64,000 bases of DNA from Rhodocyclaceae bacterium (GCA_030824115.1 JAVBYI010000005.1:114018-178017); one strand, 5' to 3'. Shown: positions 39,400 through 49,527, numbered from the stretch's first letter. Notes: generated by a model not told the origin, from the letters alone. A program made the numbers and translations.

Positions 39400-40779
39400 T
39401 CAGTCAGGCACCGTCATTGGTGGTGGGCTGAATCGCTCGCACAGATTCTTGACGGCTTCGCGCTCGCCGCGAATGTGCAAGAACGCGCCCTCGCCGTCGG
39501 CGCGTTCCGTTAGCACCTGACAGTTTGCGAAGATTTCGTTGCGTGCTTGCTGTGCCGACCAGGGCAGAAATAGCTCGGCTTCGACCAGCCCTTTCTGGAA
39601 AACCCCGACGATCGCGGCGTGCAGCAGCGCGATGTCGTCTGCGCGGCGTGCGCTCAGTACAAGGCAATCCGGAAACTTTGAGCGCAACTCAGCCTCGCGT
39701 TCGGCTTGTGCCGCGGCATCGCCCACATGGTCAATCTTGTTGAAGACACGGATGCGCGGAACGTCCTGAGCGCCGATCTCTTCCAGCACTTTATCGGTCA
39801 CCTCAAGTTGCCGTTCGAAACCCGGATCGCTCGCATCGATGACATGCAGCAGCAGCGACGCGTCGAGCGCCTCTTCGAGCGTTGACTTGAACGAGGCAAC
39901 GAGATCGTGTGGCAGGTTCTTGATGAAGCCCACGGTATCGCTGACGAGCACGCGCGGCCGGCTCTCGGGCTGCAGGGTGCGGACGGTGGTGTCGAGGGTG
40001 GCGAAGAGTTTATTTTCAACCAGCACATCGCTGCCGGTGAGTGCGCGCATCAGGGTGGACTTGCCCGCGTTGGTATAGCCGACGAGTGCCACGCTGGCGA
40101 GCCCGCTGTGTCCATTGCGGTCCAGCCGGCGTGCGCGCTGGGTCTCGCGTTCGACATCCATTGCCGCGATCTCCTGCTGAAGTTCGGCAATGCGGTCACG
40201 AATTTTGCGTTTATCCAGCTCGGTGTGTGACTCACCAGCGCCGCGACCGCCGGTGCCGCTGCGCTGCCGCCCTTGTGGCCCGGCGAGTTTGGCTGCCTCA
40301 CGCAGGCGCGGGGCCATGTAGCCGAGGCGCGCGATCTCGACCTGCGCGCGGGCGGCACGGGAGCGCGCGTTGCGGTGGAAGATCTCAAGAATGACCATGG
40401 TGCGGTCCATCACCTCGCAGCCGACCTCTTTTTCGAGGTTGCGCGCTTGCGACGGAGAGATCTCGTGGTCGACAAAGATGGCGTCGATCTGGCCGGCATC
40501 AGGGTCAGCCGCAGCCTGTGGCATTTTCTCAAAGGCGATGGGGGCGGGTTCGCTATCCACGAAGGCGCGTATTTCCTCCCGCTTGCCGGTGCCCAGGTAG
40601 GCTGTGGCGTCGAAACTGGTGCGCTTTTGTGTGAAGGTGGCGGTGATCGTATAACCCAGTGTTTTGGCAAGATCGCGCAACTCGGCCAGCGACGCCTCGA
40701 ACTCGACATCGCACACGTTCGGCAGTTGCACGGCTGCTGCGACAGCATATTTGGGTTTCTCTTTGACTTCTTTGCACAT
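39400..40779 (-). CDS. hflX: Ribosome-associated GTPase HflX
   Basis: This 459-residue GTPase splits stalled ribosomes. The N-terminal domain (AYLGTGKREEIRAFV, DRTMVILEIFHRNARS) is followed by a Gly-rich GTGGRGAGESHTELDKRKI and the G domain with VGYTNAGKSTLM, DTVGFIKNLPH and NKID. The C-terminal extension holds LFLPWSAQQARNEI. It is longer than E. coli HflX (426). Its usual partner hfq is not next to it. Confidence 0.94.
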   Translation of the reverse strand: MCKEVKEKPKYAVAAAVQLPNVCDVEFEASLAELRDLAKTLGYTITATFTQKRTSFDATAYLGTGKREEIRAFVDSEPAPIAFEKMPQAAADPDAGQIDAIFVDHEISPSQARNLEKEVGCEVMDRTMVILEIFHRNARSRAARAQVEIARLGYMAPRLREAAKLAGPQGRQRSGTGGRGAGESHTELDKRKIRDRIAELQQEIAAMDVERETQRARRLDRNGHSGLASVALVGYTNAGKSTLMRALTGSDVLVENKLFATLDTTVRTLQPESRPRVLVSDTVGFIKNLPHDLVASFKSTLEEALDASLLLHVIDASDPGFERQLEVTDKVLEEIGAQDVPRIRVFNKIDHVGDAAAQAEREAELRSKFPDCLVLSARRADDIALLHAAIVGVFQKGLVEAELFLPWSAQQARNEIFANCQVLTERADGEGAFLHIRGEREAVKNLCERFSPPPMTVPD

Positions 40780-40890
40780 TCGGGGATTGCGTCCGCAGGT
40801 AGCAAGTAGGGCAGGGGCTCGCAGAATACGCTAAAGCCACCGTGTATCATCAAAGCGTGCGGTTTTACCTCCCCTTATTCGGACTCCCCA

Positions 40891-41160
40891 ATGAAAAGAA
40901 CTGATCTTGAAAAGAACAAGGCCCATAAGCTGGATAGCCGCTTGAAATCTGCTGGCACTCCCGAGCGTTTCGCCGGTGCTGCGTTGCTTGACCGCAAGGA
41001 ACAACGGAAACTGGATCAGGCGAAAGGTCTGATCCCCTTTGCCGTTAAATTGGAGGCGAAACTGGCTGAAGAAATTCGCGCTCAGGCAGTGGCCAGACAA
41101 ATGGGTTTGAATGAACTGGTGGGTGAACTGCTGCGCAAGGGTTTGGCTGCCGGTGTTTGA
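40891..41160 (+). CDS. Conserved hypothetical protein
   Basis: This 89-residue basic protein (MKRTDLEKNKAHKLDSRLKS) ends with IRAQAVARQMGLNELVGELL, a segment resembling a ribbon-helix-helix-type helix pair. Function unknown. It diverges from hflX and ends convergent with nasA, two bases apart. Confidence 0.7.
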   Translation: MKRTDLEKNKAHKLDSRLKSAGTPERFAGAALLDRKEQRKLDQAKGLIPFAVKLEAKLAEEIRAQAVARQMGLNELVGELLRKGLAAGV

Positions 41161-41162
41161 GG

Positions 41163-43874
41163 TCAGGCCGGTTGTGGCACCGCCAGCATGCGTTTGATCT
41201 CCGGCACGCAGGAACCGCAGGACGTGCCACATTTCAGTTTGTCCTGAAGCGCAGTCAGATCGGCACCAGCGGCGATTTCGCGCCGGATCTGATCTTCGCT
41301 GACGTCAAGACAGTTGCAGATCACCTTGCGCGGTGCGACGGTGGCGACGGGCGGTGCGGCGCGCGGAGCGAAGATCCAGCGGCGCAGTTCGTCGATTGGG
41401 ACGCCGTCGCGCAGGGCGGCACGCAGCCAGTCGGCAGCTTGGTCTTCGCCGGCCAGCAGGATGCCGGTGAGGCGCTCGTCTTCAATGCGCGCACGCTTGA
41501 TGACATGCTTGCCCGGATCGCGATAGGCCAGACAGGCGGCGGCCGGCATTTCCAGGATGGTGGCGATCTGCTCGATGCGCTCGGCTGGCAGCGGTGCCGC
41601 CAGCGCGATGCGTAGGGCGATTAGCGGTCGTTCGCGGCCGTCGAGGGTCAGCGTCGCGTAGTCGAAGCCGGCCAGCAGCGGCGCGAGGCGGGCACGCCAG
41701 GCGAGGACTTTCTCGTTGGCGTCGGCGGCCAGTTCCGGCGAGCGCAGCACGACCATGCGCCAGGGCAAGGTGGCGGGTTCGATGCGCAGGGCGGCATGCT
41801 TGAGTTCGGGCTGCTTTGAAACCGGGTCGAAAGCCGGGATCGTCAGCGCGTTGATCCCATCGTGTGACAGGCTGCGCGCGCCCCAGTGCATGGCAACGAA
41901 GCTTTGTCCGGGCTTGACGGCCTCGCTGACGGCGAGGGGCAGGACGATTTCGCCACGCCGGCTTTTCACGCGCATCAGTTGCCCTTCCTGCCAGCTGCGG
42001 CGGTGCAGGTCGGAGGCGTGAATCTCGATGCGTGGTTCGGGTTCGTGGCTGTAGAGGCGCGGCACGCGGCCGGTGCGGCTCATGCCGTGCCACTGGTCGC
42101 GCAGACGGCCGGTGAGCAGACGGAAGGGGTGGCGCGCGTCGGGTGCTTCGGCGGTGAGACGCGTGTCGATGGGGATGAACTTCGCCTTGCCGTCGGGGAA
42201 GGCGAAGCGGTGGTCGGTGTAAAGCCTGTCGGTGCCAATGCCATCGCGTACCGGCCACTGTAGCGGGCCGAGGCGGTCGAGCGTTTCATGCGACAGACCG
42301 CCGATGTCGAGGTCGCGGCCAATCGTCGTCTTGACGTACTCGGCGTAGACCTCTTCGACGGAGTGGAAGTCAAATAACGCCGTCTTGCCATCGCCGACTT
42401 TTTCAGACAGCTTCAGTGCAAAGTCGCGGGCGATGCGCCAGTCGGCGCGGGCCTCGCCGGGGGGGGCGACTGCCGCACGTACTCGTGAAATTCGCCGTTC
42501 GGAGTTGGTGACGGTGCCGTCCTTCTCGCCCCAGGTCGCGGCGGGCAGCAGCAGGTCGGCAAAGGCGCACGTTTCGGTGTCGCCCCAGGCATCCTGCACG
42601 ACGACGAATTCGGCTTTGGTCAGTGCAGTGCGGACTTTCGCCAAGTCGGGCAGCGACTGGGCCGGGTTGGTGCAGGCGATCCAGACCGCCTTGATGCTGC
42701 CGTCGGCCAACGCGTTGAACAGCTCGACGGCGGTCTTGCCGGGCTTTTCCGGCAGGGCGGGGATATGCCAGAGCGCAGCGAGTTCGGCGCGATCGGTGGG
42801 GTTGTTGATGTCGCGGTGGCCGGGCAACAGGTTGGCCATGGTGCCGGTTTCGCGGCCGCCCATCGCGTTGGGCTGGCCGGTGAGCGAGAAGGGGCCCATG
42901 CCGGGCTGGCCGATCTTGCCGGTGGCGAGGTGGAGGTGGATCAGTGCGGCGCCATTTGCGGTGCCGTGGATCGACTGGTTGAGGCCCTGACACCAGAAGG
43001 AGAGCGGCGCTTTGGCGTTACCGAATAGGCGGGCGGCGGTGACGATTTCTTCCGCCTTCACGCCGCAGGCGGTGGCCACGGCGCCGGGGGTGAATTCAGT
43101 CAGCTGCGTGCGCAGGTCGCTGAAGCCGTTTGTGTGCTGGGCGATGAAGGCGTTGTCGGTCAGGCCTTCCCAGAGCAGCACATGGAGCATGGCCGAATAC
43201 AGCAGGGCGTCGCTGCCCGGTGTGATGGCAAGGTGCAGGTCGGCGCTGGCGGCGGTGTCGGTACGGCGCGGGTCGATGACGATCAGCTTGAGATCAGGAT
43301 TTTTTTCCTTCGCGGCTTCGATGCGGCGGAATACGATGGGATGCGCGAAGGCGGTGTTCGAGCCGGCGATCAGCATCAAATCGGCCAGGTCGATGTCCGC
43401 GTAGCTGCACGGCACCGCATCGCTGCCGAGCGTCGCCTTGTAGGCGGCGACGGCCGAGGACATGCACAGGCGCGAGTTGGAGTCGATGTTGTTAGTGCCG
43501 ACCAGTGCGCGCGCCAGCTTGTTGAAAACGTAGTAATCCTCGGTCAGCAACTGGCCGGAGACGTAGAAGGCAACGGCGTCCGGGCCGTGCTCGCGGATGA
43601 TTGCAGCGAAGCGTTCGGCGGCGACGTCGAGGGCGTTGTCCCAATTTGTCGGCGCTGGCAGGACGGCACGGCTCTCGCGCAGCAGCGGCACCGTGGCCCG
43701 GCCGGTATTCACTGCGGCAAGGTGCAGCGTGTTGCCCTTGGAGCAGAGCCGGCCGAAGTTGGCCGGGTGCTCGGGGTCGCCGCGCACGCCGACGATGCGG
43801 TCGTCGGCCGATTCGATGATGACGCCGCAGCCGGTGCCGCAATAGCAGCAGATGCTGCGGGTTTCGGTCGCCAT
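41163..43874 (-). CDS. nasA: Assimilatory nitrate reductase catalytic subunit NasA
   Basis: This 903-residue cytoplasmic molybdoenzyme reduces nitrate to nitrite. It opens with a [4Fe-4S] site ([10 protein letters not shown] then GRLCSKG), has bis-MGD domains, and ends with a BFD-type [2Fe-2S] domain (CNCLDVSEDQI then CGTSCGSCVPEIKRM). No Tat signal is present, as expected. The ATG at 43874 is used because the alternative at 43898 overlaps nirD. Two dispersed-repeat copies lie inside (42378, 43643). Confidence 0.95.
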   Translation of the reverse strand: MATETRSICCYCGTGCGVIIESADDRIVGVRGDPEHPANFGRLCSKGNTLHLAAVNTGRATVPLLRESRAVLPAPTNWDNALDVAAERFAAIIREHGPDAVAFYVSGQLLTEDYYVFNKLARALVGTNNIDSNSRLCMSSAVAAYKATLGSDAVPCSYADIDLADLMLIAGSNTAFAHPIVFRRIEAAKEKNPDLKLIVIDPRRTDTAASADLHLAITPGSDALLYSAMLHVLLWEGLTDNAFIAQHTNGFSDLRTQLTEFTPGAVATACGVKAEEIVTAARLFGNAKAPLSFWCQGLNQSIHGTANGAALIHLHLATGKIGQPGMGPFSLTGQPNAMGGRETGTMANLLPGHRDINNPTDRAELAALWHIPALPEKPGKTAVELFNALADGSIKAVWIACTNPAQSLPDLAKVRTALTKAEFVVVQDAWGDTETCAFADLLLPAATWGEKDGTVTNSERRISRVRAAVAPPGEARADWRIARDFALKLSEKVGDGKTALFDFHSVEEVYAEYVKTTIGRDLDIGGLSHETLDRLGPLQWPVRDGIGTDRLYTDHRFAFPDGKAKFIPIDTRLTAEAPDARHPFRLLTGRLRDQWHGMSRTGRVPRLYSHEPEPRIEIHASDLHRRSWQEGQLMRVKSRRGEIVLPLAVSEAVKPGQSFVAMHWGARSLSHDGINALTIPAFDPVSKQPELKHAALRIEPATLPWRMVVLRSPELAADANEKVLAWRARLAPLLAGFDYATLTLDGRERPLIALRIALAAPLPAERIEQIATILEMPAAACLAYRDPGKHVIKRARIEDERLTGILLAGEDQAADWLRAALRDGVPIDELRRWIFAPRAAPPVATVAPRKVICNCLDVSEDQIRREIAAGADLTALQDKLKCGTSCGSCVPEIKRMLAVPQPA
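42378..42402 (-). repeat. Dispersed 25-bp repeat, copy 16 (inside nasA)
   Basis: AAAAGTCGGCGATGG then CAAGACGGCG, sense to nasA and read KVGDGKTA. Confidence 0.7.
43643..43668 (+). repeat. Dispersed 25-bp repeat, copy 17 (inside nasA)
   Basis: TTTGTCGGCGCTGG then CAGGACGGCA, antisense to nasA and read AVLPAPTN. Confidence 0.8.
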
Positions 43875-43879
43875 GTGAT

Positions 43880-44191
43880 TTAACTGAGCGCGATCCACAC
43901 CGCACCGCCTTCGACCTTGGCTGCATAGGTCTTGGCACAGCCTTTATCGGGGGCGACCGCTTCGCCGTTCTCGAACTGGATCTTCCAGCTGTGCATCGCG
44001 CAGGTGACGACCTTGCCGGACACCATGCCCTGCGACAGCGCGCCGCCCTTGTGCGGGCACTTGTCGCGCAGGGCGAAGACTTCGTCGTCGGCGGTACGGA
44101 ACACGGCGATCATGCCGCTCTCGGTGTTCACCTGACGGCTGCCGAGGCGGGGGATTTCCTCCAGCGGACAGACTTTTTTCCAGTCGTTCAT
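43880..44191 (-). CDS. nirD: Nitrite reductase small subunit NirD
   Basis: This 103-residue Rieske-fold protein partners NirB. Unlike the enterobacterial NirD, it keeps both cluster ligand pairs, CPHKGGALSQG and CAMHSWK, so it could bind a [2Fe-2S] cluster. It starts directly at the nirB stop and ends five bases before nasA. Confidence 0.93.
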   Translation of the reverse strand: MNDWKKVCPLEEIPRLGSRQVNTESGMIAVFRTADDEVFALRDKCPHKGGALSQGMVSGKVVTCAMHSWKIQFENGEAVAPDKGCAKTYAAKVEGGAVWIALS

Positions 44192-46627
44192 TTAGGCCAC
44201 CTCCAGTGTGGTGTATTCCTTCGGTTGCTGCACGGCTGCGGCCCACGGGTCGGCGTAGCCCTGCAGCGCGTACAGCAGTCGCTCGTAAAGTTCTGCCCGA
44301 CGTTCGGCGTTCTCGACGACGATACCCTTCACGTAGTCGAGGCCAACGCGCGCGACGTAGTGGCAGGTGCGTTCGAGATACCAGGCTTCCTCACGGTAGA
44401 GTTGCAGGAAGGCGCCGGAATATTCCTGTACCTCGTCATCCGATTTCACCTTGCAGAGGAACTCGGCGACTTCGGTCTTGATGCCGCCGTTGCCAGCCAC
44501 ATAAATCTCGTAGCCGGAGTCGACCCCGATCACGCCGACGTCCTTGATGCCGGCCTCGGCGCAGTTGCGCGGGCAGCCACTCACGGCGAGCTTCACTTTA
44601 TGCGGCGCCCACATGCCGAACAGCATCTTCTCCAGCTTGACGCCCATGCTCATCGAGAGCTGGGTGCCGAAGCGGCAGTGTTCGGCACCGACGCAGGTCT
44701 TCACGGTGCGGATCGACTTGCCGTAGGCGTGGCCCGAGACGAGGCCGGCCTTGCCGAGGTCTTCCCAGACCTTGGGCAGGTCACCCTTCTTGATGCCGAG
44801 CAGGTCGATGCGCGCACCGCCGGTCATCTTGACGGTGGGCACCTCGTACTTCTCGGCGACATCGGCGATGGTGCGCAGTTCGGCCGGGGTCGTCAGCCCG
44901 CCCCACATGCGCGGTACGACCGAGAAAGTGCCGTCGCGCTGAATGTTGGCATGGGCGCGCTCGTTGATAAACCTGCTTTGCGGATCGTCCTCGGCCTCGT
45001 GCGGCCAGCTGGAGATCAGGTAGTAGTTGAGCGCCGGGCGGCAGGTGGCGCAGCCGTTCGGCGTTTTCCAGTTCAACGCCTGCATGGTGGCGGGAATCGA
45101 CAGCAGCTTCCAGTCGCGGATGGCCGCGCGCACGACGCCGTGTGCATGATCAGTACAAGCGCAGACCGGCTTGTCGTGCGTGTTGGCCGGCTGGTAGGCG
45201 CCACCGACGGTGGAGGCGAGAATCTGCTCGACGAGGCCGGTACAGGAGCCGCACGACGAGGAGGCCTTGGTGTGCTTGCGCACGTCGTCGATGGTGAACA
45301 GGCCGTGTTCCTTGATCGCCTTGACGATGTCACCCTTGCACACGCCGTTGCAGCCACAGACTTCGGCCGTGTCCGGCATGGCCGCCGCCTTGCTTTGACC
45401 GGCATGGCCGACGTCACCGACATGGTTCTGACCGAACATCAGGTGATCGCGTATGTCATGAATGTCCTGACTGTCCTTGAGCAACTGGAAGTACCAGGCA
45501 CCGTCGGCGGTGTCGCCGTAGAGCACGGCGCCGACCAGTTGATTGCCACGCAATACGAGTTTCTTGTACACGCCGCCGACCGGGTCGGCGAGGGTGATTT
45601 CCTCGCAATGCTTGCCCCCCAGGAAGTCGCCGGCAGAAAATACGTCAATGCCGGTGACCTTGAGCTTGGTCGAGGTCACCGAGCCACGATACTGGCCGAT
45701 GCCCATCTGCGCGAGGTGGTTGGCGCAGACCTTGGCCTGTTCGAACAGCGGGGCGACCAGACCGTAGGCGATGCCGCGATGTTCGGCGCATTCGCCGACG
45801 GCATAGACCTTCGGGTCGTAGGTCTGCATGGTGTCGGAGACGACAATGCCGCGGTTGCAATGCAGGCCGGTGCTTTTGGCCAGTTCGATGCTCGGCTTGA
45901 TGCCGGCGGCCATGACCACGAGATCGGCGGGAATCTCGCCGCCATCCTTGAAGCGTACCGTGCCGACGCGGCCATTGACGCCGGGTTTGAGCATCTCGGT
46001 TTGCTTGCCGAGCAGGAATTTCAGCCCCTTGGCTTCGAGCGATTGTTGCAGCAGGTCGGCGGCGGTCTGGTCGAGCTGGCGTTCCATGATCCAGTCGGCC
46101 AGATGCACGACGGTGACGTCCATGCCCTGAAGCTTGAGTCCATTGGCGGCTTCGAGACCGAGCAGGCCGGCGCCGATGACGACGGCGTGCTTGTAGCTTT
46201 GCGCCGCTGCGATCATCGTCTCGGTATCGGCGATGTCGCGGTAGGCAATCACGCCGGGCAGATCGTTGCCGGGCACGGGCAGAAGGAAGGGAACTGACCC
46301 GGTGGTGAGCAGCAGACGATCATATTCGGCTTCGGTGCCATCCTCGGCGATCACCTTGCGCGCCTTGCGGTCGATTTTGGTGACTTTCTTTCCCGTGTGC
46401 AGCGTAATGCCGTTGTCGCGATACCAGGCGAGGTCGTTCAAGACGATGTCGTTGAAGTTCATTTCGCCGGCCAGCACCGGCGAGAGCAGGATGCGGTTGT
46501 AGTTCGGGTGCGGCTCGGCGCCGAATACCGTGATCTCGTAGAGGTCGGGTGCCAGCTTGAGCAGCTCTTCGAGGGTGCGGCAGCCGGCCATGCCGTTGCC
46601 GACCATGACTAATTTCAGTTTGTTCAT
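44192..46627 (-). CDS. nirB: NAD(P)H nitrite reductase large subunit NirB
   Basis: This 811-residue enzyme reduces nitrite to ammonium in the cytoplasm. Order of domains: FAD/NAD(P)H oxidoreductase (VGNGMAGCRTLEELL at the start), BFD [2Fe-2S] domain (CGCNGVCKGDIVKAI; SSSCGSCTGLVEQIL), then the siroheme/[4Fe-4S] module with CVGAEHCRFG and CPRNCAEAGIKD. It is transcribed after the nitrate transporter genes. Confidence 0.96.
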   Translation of the reverse strand: MNKLKLVMVGNGMAGCRTLEELLKLAPDLYEITVFGAEPHPNYNRILLSPVLAGEMNFNDIVLNDLAWYRDNGITLHTGKKVTKIDRKARKVIAEDGTEAEYDRLLLTTGSVPFLLPVPGNDLPGVIAYRDIADTETMIAAAQSYKHAVVIGAGLLGLEAANGLKLQGMDVTVVHLADWIMERQLDQTAADLLQQSLEAKGLKFLLGKQTEMLKPGVNGRVGTVRFKDGGEIPADLVVMAAGIKPSIELAKSTGLHCNRGIVVSDTMQTYDPKVYAVGECAEHRGIAYGLVAPLFEQAKVCANHLAQMGIGQYRGSVTSTKLKVTGIDVFSAGDFLGGKHCEEITLADPVGGVYKKLVLRGNQLVGAVLYGDTADGAWYFQLLKDSQDIHDIRDHLMFGQNHVGDVGHAGQSKAAAMPDTAEVCGCNGVCKGDIVKAIKEHGLFTIDDVRKHTKASSSCGSCTGLVEQILASTVGGAYQPANTHDKPVCACTDHAHGVVRAAIRDWKLLSIPATMQALNWKTPNGCATCRPALNYYLISSWPHEAEDDPQSRFINERAHANIQRDGTFSVVPRMWGGLTTPAELRTIADVAEKYEVPTVKMTGGARIDLLGIKKGDLPKVWEDLGKAGLVSGHAYGKSIRTVKTCVGAEHCRFGTQLSMSMGVKLEKMLFGMWAPHKVKLAVSGCPRNCAEAGIKDVGVIGVDSGYEIYVAGNGGIKTEVAEFLCKVKSDDEVQEYSGAFLQLYREEAWYLERTCHYVARVGLDYVKGIVVENAERRAELYERLLYALQGYADPWAAAVQQPKEYTTLEVA

Positions 46628-46637
46628 CAGTGTGTCC

Positions 46638-47438
46638 TTAGGCGGCCAGCGGGTGGGACTGCTTGGCGTAGAGGAACTCGATCACCGCCGAGCGGTACTT
46701 CATGTATTGCGGATCGTGGGCGAGTGTCAGCCGTGCGCGCGGACGCGGCAGATCGACATGGAGAATTTCGCCGATGGTCGCGGCCGGGCCGTTGGTCATC
46801 ATCACGATGCGGTCGGAGAGCAGCACGGCTTCGTCGACATCGTGGGTGACCATTACCGTGGTCGCCTTGGTCGCGTCGCAGATCTTCATCAGCTCGTCCT
46901 GCAGACGGGCTCGGGTGAGGGCGTCGAGGGCGCCGAATGGCTCGTCCATCAGCAGCACCTTGGGTTCCATCGCCAGTGCGCGGGCGATGCCGACGCGCTG
47001 CTTCATGCCGCCCGAGATTTCGCCCGGATACTTGTGGATGGCGTGGGCGAGGCCGACCATCTCAAGCACCTTGGTAGTGCGATCCTTGAGTTGGGCTTTC
47101 GGCTCGTTGGCAGCAAAGACGCGCTCGACCGCCAGATAGACGTTCTCGAAGCAGGTCAGCCAGGGCAGCAGACTGTGGTTCTGGAACACTACCGCCCGCT
47201 CCGGGCCGGGGCCGGCGATCTCGCGGTTGGCGCAGAGCATCGCCCCGGTGGTCGGCAGTGTCAGCCCGGCAATCAGGTTGAGCAACGTCGATTTGCCGCA
47301 GCCCGAGTGGCCGATCAGCGAGACGAATTCGCCTTGCTTGATGTTGAGGTCGATGTCCTTGAGGGCGACGAATTTGCCCTTCTTGGTGTCGAAGCTCATG
47401 CCGACTTTTTCGATCTGGACGAATTTTTCCGGGTTCAT
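46638..47438 (-). CDS. nrtD: Nitrate ABC transporter ATP-binding protein
   Basis: This 266-residue ATPase powers nitrate import. Walker A is GHSGCGKSTLLNL near residue 43, the signature EISGGMKQRVGIARAL, Walker B VLLMDEPFGALD. It lacks the C-terminal solute-binding extension of NrtC, so it is NrtD/NasD-like. It sits between the permease and nirB, one base from the permease gene. Confidence 0.93.
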   Translation of the reverse strand: MNPEKFVQIEKVGMSFDTKKGKFVALKDIDLNIKQGEFVSLIGHSGCGKSTLLNLIAGLTLPTTGAMLCANREIAGPGPERAVVFQNHSLLPWLTCFENVYLAVERVFAANEPKAQLKDRTTKVLEMVGLAHAIHKYPGEISGGMKQRVGIARALAMEPKVLLMDEPFGALDALTRARLQDELMKICDATKATTVMVTHDVDEAVLLSDRIVMMTNGPAATIGEILHVDLPRPRARLTLAHDPQYMKYRSAVIEFLYAKQSHPLAA

Positions 47439-47439
47439 G

Positions 47440-48267
47440 TCAGGACTCCATGCGCAGTTGCTTGGCGAGGAACAGCAGCGTTTGTTCGAGGATCAGACCG
47501 ACGATACCGATGACGAAGATGGCGATGATGATGTGCTCGACCTTGAGGTTGTTCCACTCGTCCCAGACCCAGAAGCCGATGCCGACGCCGCCGGTGAGCA
47601 TTTCCGCCGCGACGATCACTAGCCATGCCGTGCCGATGGAGAGGCGGATGCCGGTGAGCATGTAGGGCAGCACGCTGGGGAAAAGAATCTTGGTGACGAT
47701 CTTCCACTCGGAGAGGTTGAGCACGCGCGCCACGTTGAGGTAGTCCTGCGGCACGCGCATCACGCCCTGCGCGGTGTTCATGATCATCGGCCAGATGGAA
47801 CAGATGAAGATGGTCCAGGTGGCGGCCGGGTCGGCCTTCTTGAACACCAGCAGGCCGATCGGCAGCCAGGCCAGCGGCGAGACCGGGCGCAGCAGGCTGA
47901 TGATCGGGTTGATCATGCTCGCCATCGTCGCGAAGCGGCCGAGGATGAAACCGGCCGGAATGCCGACCAGCGCGGCGAAGCCGAAGCCGATGGCAACACG
48001 TTGCAGCGAGGAGAGGATGTTCCAGCCGATGCCCTGATCGTTCGGCCCGTTGCTGTAGAACGGGTCGGCGAAAAGAATGGCGGCGGCATCCCAGGTCTTG
48101 CCCGGTGTCGGAATGCTGCCGCCATTCATTGTTGCCAGATGCCAGATGCCGATCAGCAGCACCATGCCCATGACGGGCGGCAGGACGGCGCCGAGCATCG
48201 CGCGCATCGCTGCCGCATCCGCTTCGGTGGTGCTCGGTCCCCCGCTACCTGTGGTTGCGCTCATCAT
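47440..48267 (-). CDS. nrtB: Nitrate ABC transporter permease
   Basis: This 275-residue inner-membrane permease has about six hydrophobic segments and the EAA-type loop LNVARVLNLSEWKIVTKILF (20 residues) near residue 180. It forms the channel with the NrtD ATPase. Its stop and start abut its neighbours, so the transporter genes are co-translated. Confidence 0.93.
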   Translation of the reverse strand: MMSATTGSGGPSTTEADAAAMRAMLGAVLPPVMGMVLLIGIWHLATMNGGSIPTPGKTWDAAAILFADPFYSNGPNDQGIGWNILSSLQRVAIGFGFAALVGIPAGFILGRFATMASMINPIISLLRPVSPLAWLPIGLLVFKKADPAATWTIFICSIWPMIMNTAQGVMRVPQDYLNVARVLNLSEWKIVTKILFPSVLPYMLTGIRLSIGTAWLVIVAAEMLTGGVGIGFWVWDEWNNLKVEHIIIAIFVIGIVGLILEQTLLFLAKQLRMES

Positions 48268-49527
48268 TTACCCCTTGATCTTGAAACCGTCGGCGTACTT
48301 GGCCGGGTCCTTGCCGTTCCAGACCACGCCGTCGATCAGCTTCGATTCGCGCATGTCGCTCTTCGGCAGCGGCACCTTGAGCTGGCTGGCGGCTTCCTTG
48401 TAGAGCGCGGTCTGGTTGACCTTTTTCGCCACGGCGAGGTAGTCGGGGTGGTCCTTGAGCAGGCCCCAGCGCTTGTGCTGGGTCATGAACCACATGCCGT
48501 CGGACAGGTAGGGGAAGTTCACCGCGCCGTCGTTGTAGAACTTCATGTGGTTCTTGTCGGACCAGCTCTTGCCGAGGCCGTTTTCGTACTGACCGATCAT
48601 GCGGCTACGGATCACCTCGACGTCGGTATTCACATAAGCCTTGGCGGCGATGGTCTCGGCCGTCTTGCTGCGGTTGGCGGCCGAGGCGTCGATCCACATC
48701 GAGGCTTCGAGCACCGCCATGATGACGGCGCGCGCCGTATTCGGATGCTTGGCCACCCATTCCGCCGTGGTGCCGACAACTTTTTCCGGGTGGTCGACCC
48801 AGATGTCCTGCGACGTGGCGGCCGAGAAGCCGATCTTGTCGATGATCGCGCGCTGGTTCCAGGGTTCGCCGACGCAGAAGCCGTCCATGTTGCCGACGCG
48901 CATGTTGGCGACCATCTGCGGCGGCGGGACGACGATGGTCTTGACGTCCTTGAAGGGGTTGATGCCTTGCGCCGCCAGCCAGTAGTAGAGCCACATCGCA
49001 TGGGTGCCGGTCGGGAAGGTCTGGGCGAAGGTGTATTCGCGCTCCTTCTTGGCAACCAGCTTGGCGAGCGAGGCGCCGTCGGTGACACCCTTGTCCTTGA
49101 GCTGGTTGGAGAGCGTGATGCCCTGGCCGTTGTTGTTGATGGTCATCAGCGAGGCCATGTCCTTCTTCGGGCCGCCGATGCCGAGCTGCACGCCATAGAT
49201 CAGGCCGTAGAGCACGTGGGCGGCGTCAAGTTCGCCATTCACCAGCTTGTCGCGCACGCCGGCCCAGCTCGCTTCCTTGGTCGGCACGATCTTGATGCCA
49301 TATTTCTTGTCGAAGCCCATCACCGAGGCCATGACGACGGAGGCGCAGTCGGTGAGCGGGATGAAGCCGATTCGGACTTCCTCTTTTTCTGGTTTGTCGG
49401 AGCCGGCGGCCCAGACGTGGGGGATCGTGCTCATGAGCGCTGCTCCGGCTGTGAGGGTGAGACCTTTGCGCAGGAAGTCGCGGCGTGTTGTTTCGGCAGG
49501 GGCAGGGGCGGTGTTTTCATGATTCAT
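48268..49527 (-). CDS. nrtA: Nitrate-binding protein NrtA (Tat-exported)
   Basis: This 419-residue solute-binding protein of the NrtA/CmpA family starts with a Tat-type signal, ETTRRDFLRKGLTLTAGAAL. GFIPLTDCASVVMA and FCVGEPWNQRAI are typical ligand-site segments. It delivers nitrate, or possibly nitrite, to the transporter. It is the first gene of the operon; GGAGAT precedes the ATG. Its leader contains a terminator hairpin (49558-49610). Confidence 0.93.
   Translation of the reverse strand: MNHENTAPAPAETTRRDFLRKGLTLTAGAALMSTIPHVWAAGSDKPEKEEVRIGFIPLTDCASVVMASVMGFDKKYGIKIVPTKEASWAGVRDKLVNGELDAAHVLYGLIYGVQLGIGGPKKDMASLMTINNNGQGITLSNQLKDKGVTDGASLAKLVAKKEREYTFAQTFPTGTHAMWLYYWLAAQGINPFKDVKTIVVPPPQMVANMRVGNMDGFCVGEPWNQRAIIDKIGFSAATSQDIWVDHPEKVVGTTAEWVAKHPNTARAVIMAVLEASMWIDASAANRSKTAETIAAKAYVNTDVEVIRSRMIGQYENGLGKSWSDKNHMKFYNDGAVNFPYLSDGMWFMTQHKRWGLLKDHPDYLAVAKKVNQTALYKEAASQLKVPLPKSDMRESKLIDGVVWNGKDPAKYADGFKIKG

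Noticed and set aside
43234..43270. GTCGGCGCTGGCGGCGG in nasA
   Set aside because: Only the first half matches the repeat and the residues (TAASADLHL) fit the NasA family.
43991..46297. Plus-strand 768-codon frame opposite nirB
   Set aside because: Shadow of nirB; composition and lack of motifs show it is not a gene.
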